Of a stretch of DNA of 40,568 nt, positions 32,252-40,500 are shown piece by piece. Every line of letters begins with the position of its first letter. Position 1 is the first letter of the stretch. The DNA comes from an uncultured Clostridia bacterium (GTDB lineage Bacteria > Bacillota > Clostridia > Christensenellales > UBA1242). The stretch is from NCBI GenBank assembly GCA_944372465.1, contig CALVZG010000038.1, positions 1-40,568 on the forward strand. The letters are read 5' to 3'. Both the position numbers and the translations under genes were made by a program. The notes under the pieces are model-generated. The model searched no databases. It was given only the letters and a program-made list of their open reading frames with translations, and was not told where the DNA came from.

Positions 32252-33175
32252 TTATTTGTTAAACAATTCTTTTAAATATTCCAAACTTTCATTTATAGAC
32301 GGGCTTATTGCTATCTTTAATCTTATTTGACTTGCACCTTCAATATTAGAAGCATACCAAAGAAAATGTTTACGCAAGTATAATGTAAGCCAATTTTCAT
32401 CATAATACTTTCTTAACACTTCGACATGATGTTTGATTATTTCAAATTTATTTCCATTAAAAGATTTATCTAAAAGTTCACTAAAAATCCAAGGTCTACC
32501 TTGAGCGCCTCGTCCAATCATTACCCCGTCTACTCCCGTTGCAAGCATCTCTTTGTAACTACTTTTATCTATTACATCTCCATTACCGATGACCGGAATA
32601 TGAAGAGATTGTTTTAATTTTGCAATAGCCTCATAATTTGCCTTTCCGCTGTAACCTTGCTCGGCAGTTCTAGCATGTAAAGTTACAAAATTAGCCCCAC
32701 TTTCTTCACACATACGCCCAAATTCTAAACTAATGTCTTGGTTATAACCTAATCGGAATTTTACACTAATCGGAACTTTGCTTACCTTTTTACACTCACT
32801 GATAATTTTGCTTGCCAGTGTCAAGTCTTTCATAAGTGCGCAACCTTCGCCATTTTTTACTATTTTAGGGGCGGGGCAACCCATATTAATATCAATAATT
32901 TGATAATTATTTAGTAAGGGGCTAAAAATAGATTGAGCCATGATAGATGGTTCATGTCCAAAAATTTGTCCTATTTTGATTTTTTCAAAAGGAGATGTAA
33001 TGGTCATTAATTCTGTTTTCTTTGGATTATGTAACATTGCTCTACAAGAAAGCATCTCGCTATAAGTTGCATCAGCCCCCAAAATGGAACAAACTTCTCT
33101 AAAACCAACATCACTTACCCCTGCCATGGGTGCTAAAATTAAATTATTACCAAAATTAATCTTGTTAACTATCAT
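32252..33175 (-). CDS. dusB: tRNA-dihydrouridine synthase (DusB-like)
   Basis: 307 residues. TIM-barrel FMN domain: LAPMAGVSDVGFR (14-26), the catalytic cysteine C100 in DINMGCPAPKIVKNGEG, KFRLGY, HARTAEQGYSG, GNGDV and GRGAQGRPWIF, then a C-terminal helical tRNA-binding domain (about 240-307). It reduces uridine to dihydrouridine in the tRNA D-loop using FMN and NADPH. The ATG is where the family begins; it has no Shine-Dalgarno site, and the promoter at 33182-33210 puts +1 on the ATG. Confidence 0.94.
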   Translation of the reverse strand: MIVNKINFGNNLILAPMAGVSDVGFREVCSILGADATYSEMLSCRAMLHNPKKTELMTITSPFEKIKIGQIFGHEPSIMAQSIFSPLLNNYQIIDINMGCPAPKIVKNGEGCALMKDLTLASKIISECKKVSKVPISVKFRLGYNQDISLEFGRMCEESGANFVTLHARTAEQGYSGKANYEAIAKLKQSLHIPVIGNGDVIDKSSYKEMLATGVDGVMIGRGAQGRPWIFSELLDKSFNGNKFEIIKHHVEVLRKYYDENWLTLYLRKHFLWYASNIEGASQIRLKIAISPSINESLEYLKELFNK

Positions 33176-33181
33176 GTTTTA

Positions 33182-33210
33182 AGTGTATCAATTTAAACTT
33201 AATTTTGCAA
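33182..33210 (-). promoter_or_regulatory. Promoter placing +1 at the dusB start codon
   Basis: Minus strand TTGCAA (33205-33210), exactly 17 bp, TACACT (33182-33187), with TG one base ahead of the -10. Seven nt on is 33175, the A of the ATG. Same -35 and spacer as the promoter at 37322-37350. Confidence 0.55.
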
Positions 33211-33315
33211 ATAATAAGAAATAATTATTAAAAAAATTTATCCATATAGTAAAAGAATGTTTATTATTAATAAAAAAATCAAATATATAAAATTAAAAAT
33301 AATGAAATTTTAAAA

Positions 33316-34830
33316 TTAATTTAATTTTTTCTTTAGCCTACTAAAGATTTCTTTGCTATATTCTAAAAGTAGAGGCATACATAAAATTAAATAACATACC
33401 CCTCCTAAAATAGTTGCTACAAACAGCCCCCAAATATTTGTTAAAAATGATAGCACAATACTTATTGTCATATACATAATTATTGATGATACAAAAGGCA
33501 GGGCTAATCCATAAAATCCTATTTTTACAAGCGAACCTAATTTAATCAAAGCACATATACATATTATTGAATATAATACTATATTTGAAATTGGAATTGC
33601 AAATATATTGATATTCTCTATTGGTGCAAATATAAAAAGTGATAATACTTTAAAGATTCCTCCCACTAAATTGAATAATAAAGATTGATTGTAATATCCT
33701 TTTGCTTGCAAAAGTGTATTCAATAATTGCATGATTGCTGAAAGGACTATAGAAAATCCCCCTAAAATAGTTAATTGGCAAGCAATATCTAAATATCCAT
33801 TTACTATAGATGGATATATTATTGGATAGAGTTGCCTTGAAAGAGCAATAATTCCTACAACTAGAGGAACAAGAAAAAACCACATTATGTTAAAAGATTT
33901 ACCTATTATCTTCTGTTGTCCTATATAATCACCTTTTGCCGACAAAAAAGAAATTTTAGGGAGCATGGCCATTGCTACAGACAATGAAATAATTAAAGGA
34001 AAATGAAGAATAGCACCTACAACACCACTTTGAAGGCCATACAAAGTTGTTGCAACATCATTTGTAAAACCTGCTTTTGCAAGAAGTGAACTAATAATAA
34101 TAGATTCAAAAGCAAATGATAAGGGCAAAATAGAAGTTGAAAAGGTAAGTGGAAGAACAGCAGAAAAAAACTCTTTTTTTACATTTATTTTATATGTTTT
34201 AATTTTAACTTTTCTTGTTATTATAAAGGCAAGATAGACGGTCGCAAAAATTTCAGAAATTATTATGCCTAAAAATGCACCAAAAACCCCAGCACCAATA
34301 TTATCTTTGCCTAAAATGTAAGCAAAAAATAGACCAAAGGCAAATTTAACTACCTGTTCAATTAATTGACTTATTGCTGTAGGCGTCATATTTTCATATC
34401 CTTGCACAATTCCTCTGAATATTCCAATAAGTGCACCTAAAGGAAGAAGAATGGCAAGAAGCATATATGAAATATTCCCCTCCGAAAAGCCTTGAAAAGA
34501 GGAAATTTGATTTGATAATACAGCAAAAATGATTCCAAACAACAAACTTAAACCCATAGAAAATAGCAGTGCATATCTATAATAACCACTCAATTTGTTG
34601 TAATCTCCCCTTGCTCTAGCACTAGAAATAAGTTTAGATAGGGCATTTGTAACCCCACTTGACACAAACCCAAGCGTCAAAGAATACAGCGACATTACCA
34701 TTTGATAACCACCAATACCTTTAATACCTAGGATATTCGTAAGCGGAAGTCTAAATAAAGCACCAAAAATTTTACCTATAAGTCCGCTTATAATTAATAT
34801 AATTGCGCCCTTGCCTACAGAGTTTTTCAT
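33316..34830 (-). CDS. MATE/MOP-type lipid-linked oligosaccharide flippase (SpoVB/MurJ-like)
   Basis: 504 residues from the chosen ATG, with about fourteen membrane helices. The N-terminal SGLIGKIFGALFRLPLTNILG and GGYQMVMSLYSLTLGFVSSG, plus GIFRGIVQGYENMTPTAISQL near 135-155, match the SpoVB/YtgP branch of the polysaccharide exporters that flip lipid II or other undecaprenyl-linked sugars. The frame extends 50 codons upstream (Phe/His-rich, no ribosome site), which is not family-like. The start at 34830 also lacks a ribosome site; a CATTAT box is placed for a leaderless start, but weakly. Whether it serves peptidoglycan, spore or other polymers cannot be told. Confidence 0.88.
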   Translation of the reverse strand: MKNSVGKGAIILIISGLIGKIFGALFRLPLTNILGIKGIGGYQMVMSLYSLTLGFVSSGVTNALSKLISSARARGDYNKLSGYYRYALLFSMGLSLLFGIIFAVLSNQISSFQGFSEGNISYMLLAILLPLGALIGIFRGIVQGYENMTPTAISQLIEQVVKFAFGLFFAYILGKDNIGAGVFGAFLGIIISEIFATVYLAFIITRKVKIKTYKINVKKEFFSAVLPLTFSTSILPLSFAFESIIISSLLAKAGFTNDVATTLYGLQSGVVGAILHFPLIISLSVAMAMLPKISFLSAKGDYIGQQKIIGKSFNIMWFFLVPLVVGIIALSRQLYPIIYPSIVNGYLDIACQLTILGGFSIVLSAIMQLLNTLLQAKGYYNQSLLFNLVGGIFKVLSLFIFAPIENINIFAIPISNIVLYSIICICALIKLGSLVKIGFYGLALPFVSSIIMYMTISIVLSFLTNIWGLFVATILGGVCYLILCMPLLLEYSKEIFSRLKKKLN

Positions 34831-34882
34831 GAAAATATAATGTGAAAAATAAAAAAAAGTATGCAAAACTTTAAAAATGGTA

Positions 34883-34911
34883 TTTACAAACACAAAAAAA
34901 TGTGATATCAT
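34883..34911 (+). promoter_or_regulatory. Promoter of the 34946 gene
   Basis: TTTACA (34883-34888), 17 bp, TATCAT (34906-34911) with TG one base ahead. The predicted start near 34918 is followed by AAGGAG (34933-34938) and the ATG at 34946. Confidence 0.6.
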
Positions 34912-34945
34912 ATAGCTGAAAGTATAAATAATAAGGAGTATATGT

Positions 34946-35644
34946 ATGACAGAAAAAAATCCGTATTTATTTGATAACAATATTCAAAGAACACCGCGTC
35001 AAATAGTTGCAATAAAAAATAATAATATCTATCTTTTTACATTGTTTAATCACTTATTTAAAAATTTGGGAGATGTAAACAAAACAAAAGTTAACATTCC
35101 TGATTTTATGACATATACAATTACAGGAAGGTTACCATATGATGATACAATAACTGGTCATGACACTCATGATCTTGCTAAAAAAATTAAATTTCTAATT
35201 TGTGAACTTGAAAAACCAGAAGTAAGAGAAAAATTTAACAAATCTTTCTTTTATTCCATAATAAACAGAATATTTTGTAATGATGCATCATGGATAAAAT
35301 GGAACGACTATAAAATTAAAGAAAATGTTGAATTGCCAAAATATTTATCAAAATCTTACGCAGATGCATTGCCAAGTGCATTTAGTATATATGTTAACGA
35401 TGTAAATACTAATAAAATAGGATTGGACTTTAGCACTTTAATAGATACGATTGTTACAAAAGATAAAAATGGTAATTATATAGTTGAAGGCAATACAGAA
35501 AATAAAGTAATTGAACAACTCGCTGACGCTGTAAGGTATCAAATTGATATACTAAAAGATAACCCAACATTTAAAAAACTTTATAGAAACATAAATGAAA
35601 ATGAAATTGCTTTATATGATAACGATGAAAAAGAAAACGGGTAA
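34946..35644 (+). CDS. Protein of unknown function, 232 residues
   Basis: Soluble and mixed alpha/beta, with no signal peptide, membrane helix or known motif. The N-terminal third contains FMTYTITGRLPYDDTITGHDTHDLAKKIKFLICELE and the C-terminus is acidic (ALYDNDEKENG). The gene is real by signal: promoter, AAGGAG 7 nt ahead of the ATG, and a terminator directly after the stop. It sits alone between the flippase and the 541-residue protein, which are transcribed from the other strand. No function is proposed. Confidence 0.7.
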   Translation: MTEKNPYLFDNNIQRTPRQIVAIKNNNIYLFTLFNHLFKNLGDVNKTKVNIPDFMTYTITGRLPYDDTITGHDTHDLAKKIKFLICELEKPEVREKFNKSFFYSIINRIFCNDASWIKWNDYKIKENVELPKYLSKSYADALPSAFSIYVNDVNTNKIGLDFSTLIDTIVTKDKNGNYIVEGNTENKVIEQLADAVRYQIDILKDNPTFKKLYRNINENEIALYDNDEKENG

Positions 35645-35676
35645 AAAAACATGATTATTAAATCATGTTTTTTTAT
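35643..35676. terminator. Bidirectional terminator between two convergent unknown genes
   Basis: AAAAAAACATGATT and AATCATGTTTTTTT with a 4-base loop, directly at the stop of the 34946 gene and 14 bp after the stop of the 37315 gene. Confidence 0.85.
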
Positions 35677-35689
35677 TTTAATTAAAAAT

Positions 35690-37315
35690 TTATTCTCTCT
35701 CTAATTCATCTTGCTCTTTGTTAATTAGATTTTCGCTTAAATTTTCATTTTGAAGATTATCATTGTTTTTTAATGAAACTTCTACTGATAATGTTTCTAC
35801 AACATCAACTATAGAATCTTTGTCTATGCCTTCAATTATTAAACTATCTTGAATTCTTTTAGATTTAGTCTCATTTTCAGTATCCTCAATTTCTTCTTCA
35901 TCGCCTTCTTTGTTGACTGAAATTGAATTTACTTCAAATGGAGCAATTTCAATATTTTCTTCATTATTTTCCCCACTTTTCTGCTCTTCTTGTCCTTTTT
36001 GAGAAGTATTTGCACCTGTAGTCCCTGTTTGTTGATTTGAAGCATTTTGCTCTCTCGAAGAATTTTGAGAACTATTTTTACTTTTCTCTTCCGTTTGTTT
36101 ATCTACATTGTTCGGATTTGTGGTGTTTGAGTTTTTGTTGCTATTTTTATCACTAGTGTTTTTATTTTTTTTATCTTTTTTTAATTCTTTATAAGGATTA
36201 TACCCATATGCTAAATCTTTTTTTGTCTTTTCAGTTTCTTCGTCAGTTTCTGTCTTCTTTTTCTGATTGTCTGCTGAAGATGATTTCTTTGCCTTCTCTT
36301 TATTTTCATTCTTTTTAGAAGATCCTTTTTTGCCTGCCCTTTTAACAGATTTTGTTTTATCCCCGGACTTATTCTCTATTTTTTTATTAACAGGGTTATC
36401 TGTTCTTAACAACTCTATTGCGGCAGGATTTACTTGCAGTCCATCAATTGCTTTTACAGATTTATTTATTTCTTGAACTATATTTTTTAATTTATCTTTG
36501 TTTAATTTAAGTTTTTCAAGCCCGCCTTTTTCATCAATGACCCTATCTAAAATTGCTTTTAAATAAGTATATTTATTTGCTCTTAAAAGTGGATTTTCCT
36601 CATCTCCTTCAATATCAACAATTAATTCTTTGTATCGCCTAATAATATCTAGGCACACCTCATCTTGACTTTCTTCAAGCAGTTTTAACATTCTCATTAA
36701 ATAAATTTGGGAAGCAATATCATAAAGACCACCTATATATTTATTGATATCATATTCATCTTGCATTAAAACAGCAAGATTTGGAATTTTCATCTCATTA
36801 TTTTTTAAAGCCACATCGTGTAAATTAAACGCCTCTTTGACTTTACTTATAAAATTTTCGTCATTAACATCTTCAAAATCTGCTATGTGAGAAGTGATAT
36901 ACTCCTCGTCTAAAAAATTATCAACAAATTCTGATAAATATAACTCTGCTTTTGCTTTTTTCTCATCTCTGATTATTTTTATTTTAAAATAGAAAAATTT
37001 TTTCATAAAATAAGAATCAGCACGAATGAAATCATCATCTTCATCACTAATCTCTTTTACCATATTAATTAAATCATATTTTATTTGATCTTTTATTTTG
37101 TAATAACCTTTATCATTAATTCTTCCTACCAACATAAAACGCATTGCCATTATTTTCATGCGAGTACGGTAGTAATCTATAAAGTCAGTATCAGTCAATG
37201 AAAAATCTTGCCCATAGACTTTGTATGAGAGTTTAACTTCCTCTTTTTTTACCTCTAATTTATCTTTTTCTTCAACTTTAGAAGATTTATCTATTGATTG
37301 ATTATTATTTCCCAT
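35690..37315 (-). CDS. Protein of unknown function with a helical N-terminal half and a disordered tail
   Basis: 541 residues. Residues 30-310 are largely alpha-helical and charged, starting with KVYGQDFSLTDTDFIDYYRTRMKIM and including repeated short helices around YDINKYIGGLYDIASQIYLMRML. Residues 310-440 are low-complexity Lys/Ser/Asn/Gln, certainly disordered. The last 100 residues are acidic. No signal peptide, membrane helix or known motif. The ATG (MGNNNQSIDK) has no ribosome site; the promoter at 37322-37350 is placed so that +1 falls on the ATG. Function unknown; the long polar tail suggests a scaffold or regulator, which is a guess. Confidence 0.7.
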   Translation of the reverse strand: MGNNNQSIDKSSKVEEKDKLEVKKEEVKLSYKVYGQDFSLTDTDFIDYYRTRMKIMAMRFMLVGRINDKGYYKIKDQIKYDLINMVKEISDEDDDFIRADSYFMKKFFYFKIKIIRDEKKAKAELYLSEFVDNFLDEEYITSHIADFEDVNDENFISKVKEAFNLHDVALKNNEMKIPNLAVLMQDEYDINKYIGGLYDIASQIYLMRMLKLLEESQDEVCLDIIRRYKELIVDIEGDEENPLLRANKYTYLKAILDRVIDEKGGLEKLKLNKDKLKNIVQEINKSVKAIDGLQVNPAAIELLRTDNPVNKKIENKSGDKTKSVKRAGKKGSSKKNENKEKAKKSSSADNQKKKTETDEETEKTKKDLAYGYNPYKELKKDKKNKNTSDKNSNKNSNTTNPNNVDKQTEEKSKNSSQNSSREQNASNQQTGTTGANTSQKGQEEQKSGENNEENIEIAPFEVNSISVNKEGDEEEIEDTENETKSKRIQDSLIIEGIDKDSIVDVVETLSVEVSLKNNDNLQNENLSENLINKEQDELERE

Positions 37316-37321
37316 AGAAGA

Positions 37322-37350
37322 ATTATAACTAAAATTAGCAAAAATTGCAA
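37322..37350 (-). promoter_or_regulatory. Near-consensus promoter placing +1 exactly at the 37315 start codon
   Basis: Minus strand TTGCAA (37345-37350), exactly 17 bp, TATAAT (37322-37327). The start expected 7 nt after the -10 is 37315, the A of the ATG. This is the clearest leaderless arrangement in the window. Confidence 0.7.
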
Positions 37351-37452
37351 GTGAAGAATTAGTTTTTATTTTTTATAATAAAAATAAAATAAAAAAACAT
37401 TAATTTATAAATATTATTTATATAGACACAAGCACAAAAATGATTTTCAAAC

Positions 37453-37487
37453 AAAAATCTCTTACGAAATTATCATAAGAGATTTTT
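37453..37487. terminator. Terminator after the leucine-rich-repeat protein gene
   Basis: AAAAATCTCTTA (37453-37464) and TAAGAGATTTTT (37476-37487), 11-base loop, T-run in both directions. It lies 29 bp after the minus-strand stop. Confidence 0.85.
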
Positions 37488-37516
37488 TATATTAAGTTTT
37501 ATTCCTAATTTTTTGC

Positions 37517-40500
37517 TTAATTTTTTGTAAATACATAGAACCCGTCAACTGCTGTTTCGCTTCTTGTAAAGTTGCTAGTTATATAACTTCCTGCTGTTAC
37601 ACCACTATCTACAACGCTTTGCGGAACTTTTATTGTAGTTGCATTACTTAAAATATAACCGCAACTTGACCTTGATGTAACGCTCGTATATATATACTCA
37701 TTTATTGTTACATTTGTTAGCCTGTTACAAGACATGAACGCCTGACCACCTATACTTGTTAAGTTTGTACAGCCACTTAAATCTATGCTTTTTAGACTGC
37801 TACAACCAACGAATGCCCATTCACCAATATTTGTTACACTTGATGGGATTTCTATGCTTGTTAGACTGATACAATAATAAAATGCATAATCACCAATACT
37901 TGTTAATTTTGTACACCCACTTAAATTTATACTTGTTAAATTATAACATTGATAGAATGCCCGTTCACCTATACTTGTTAAGTTTGTACAGCCACTTAAA
38001 TCTACGCTTGTTAGACTGTAACATTGATAGAATGCCCGTTCACCTATACTTGTTAAGTTTGTACAGCCACTTAAATCTACGCTTGTTAATTTGCTACAAG
38101 ACTGGAATGCATGATCACCTATACTTGTCAAGTTTGTACAGCCACTTAAATCTATACTTGTTAGACTGCTACAATCATTGAATGCATATAGATTTATTTC
38201 AGTTGTTCTACTATCTAATGTTAATGTTGTTACTTCACCTCTTAATACTGATGGGGCTAGGGCTATAAAATCACTTCCATCTACATAATATTGTACATTA
38301 CCTATTGTTTGTATTTTACTTGTTGGCTTTTCGCCTTGCAAATCACTTGGATTGTATACTACTATTGCATATTGTCCTAAAGAACCATTTGTATTAGACC
38401 ATGAGTTACCTATTTTTACTTCTGAAATATTGCTTGAATAGTTATATACCTCGGCTAATGCATAACAATACTGGAATGCAGAAGAACCTATACTTGTTAC
38501 ACTTGATGGTATCTCTATGCTTGTTAGACTGTAACAATAAGAGAATGCAGAAGAACCTATACTTTCTAAATTTATACAGCCACTTAAATCTATACTTGTT
38601 AGACTGTAACATTGCCAGAATGCATATTCACCTATACTTGTTAAATTTGTACAGCCACTTAAATCTATACTTGTTAATCTAGGACAATGATAGAATGCAT
38701 AAGAACCTATACTTGTTACATTTGCTGGAATCTCTATGCTTGTTAGACTGTAACAATTATAGAATGCATATTGATTTATTTCAGTTGTTCTATTATCTAA
38801 TGTTACTGTTGTTAATTCATCTCTTGATACTGATGGTGCTAGGGCTATAAATTCACTTCCATTTATATAATATTGCATATTATTTATTAGTTTTATTCTG
38901 CTTGCTGGCTTTTCGTCTTGCAAATCACTTGGATTGTATACTACTATTGCATATTCTCCTAAAGAACCATTTGTAGTATAACTTGAGTTACCTATTTCTA
39001 CTTCTGAAATATTGCTTGAATAGTTATATACCTCGGCTAATGCATAACAATACTGGAATGCAGAAGAACCTATACTTGTTACACTTGATGGTATCTCTAT
39101 GCTTGTTAGACTGTAACATTGATAGAATGCAGAAGAATCTATACTTGTTAAGTTTGTACAGCCACTTAAATCTATGCTTTCTAGACTGCTACAACGAGTG
39201 AATGCACCATAACCTATACTTGTTAAGTTTGCACAATTACTTAAATCTATACTTGTTAGACTAGTACAAGAAGAGAATGCCTGACTACCTATACTTGTTA
39301 AATTTGTACATCCTCTTAAATCTATGCTTTCTAAACTGCTACAACCACCGAATGCAAATTGATTTATTTCAGTTGTTCTACTATCTAATGTTACTGTTGT
39401 TAATTCATCTCTTGATACTGATGGTGCTAGGGCTATAAAATCACTTCCATCTACATAATATTGTACATTATCTATTACTTGTATTCTGCTCTTTGGTTTC
39501 TCCCCTTCCAAATCACTTGGATTGTATACTACTATTGCATATTGTCCTAAATAACCATTTGTACTAGAACTTGAGTTTCCTATTGCTACTTCTGGAATAT
39601 TGCTTGAATAATTATATACCTCGGCTAAAGCATAACAACTAGAGAATGCATTAGAACCTATACTAGTTACACTTGATGGTATCTCTATGCTTGTTAGATT
39701 GTAACAATCATCGAATGCATAATTACCTATACTTGTTAAGTTTGTACAGCCACTTAAATCTAGACTTTCTAAACCGCTACAAAACTCGAATGCACATTGA
39801 TTTATTTCAGTTGTTCTATTATCTAATGTTACTGTTGTTACTTCACTTCTTGATACTGATGGTGCTAGGGCTATAATATCACTCCCATCTACATAATATC
39901 GTACATTACCTATTGTTTGTATTCTGCTTGCTGGTTTCTCCCCTTCCAAATCACTTGGATTGTATACTACTTTTGCATATCGTCCTAAAGAACCATTTGT
40001 ACTAGAACTTGAGTTACCTATTGCTACTTCTGGAATATTGCTTGAATAGTTATACACCTCGGCTAAAGCATAACAACTAGAGAATGCATAATTACCTATA
40101 CTTGTTACACTTGATGGTATCTCTATGCTTGTTAGACTGTAACACTCAGAGAATGCATAATTACCTATACTTGTTAAGTTTGTACAGCCACTTAAATCTA
40201 TACTTGTTAGACTGTAACATTGATAGAATGCATATTCACCTATACTTGTTAAAGTTTCTGGTAAAGTTACGCTTGTAAGAGTTGAACTAACACTATAAAA
40301 TGCTCTATTTGAGTCTACACCTGCGTCTGCTATTGAAGTTACTTTATAATCATTTCCCTCAATAAATGCCCCATCTTCGCTTTTTGAAATTGTTGCTGGA
40401 ATTACTACATCTGTTTCACTTCCTGTATAGTTAGTTAAAGATGCTGTCTTTTCTTCTTCATTTAATGTAAATTCATATCCTTCATAAACCTTTGCTGGTG

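Noticed and set aside
34828-34860. Leaderless start for the flippase
   Set aside because: CATTAT is at the right distance but far from consensus, and TTGCAT is 18 bp away. Too weak to count with the others.
34831-34980. Upstream 50-codon extension of the flippase
   Set aside because: The extension is Phe/His-rich, unlike the family N-terminus, lacks a ribosome site and overlaps the divergent 34946 promoter and start.
37740-40250. Regularly spaced DNA repeats resembling a CRISPR array
   Set aside because: The 69-bp period equals 23 codons, the frame is open throughout, and the spacers are repeats too. This is a coding LRR array.
37882-40278. Several plus-strand ORFs rich in Leu, Asn, His and Tyr (e.g. 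LNLYLLDCN)
   Set aside because: They are the antisense of the LRR repeats, repeat with the same period and have no ribosome sites.
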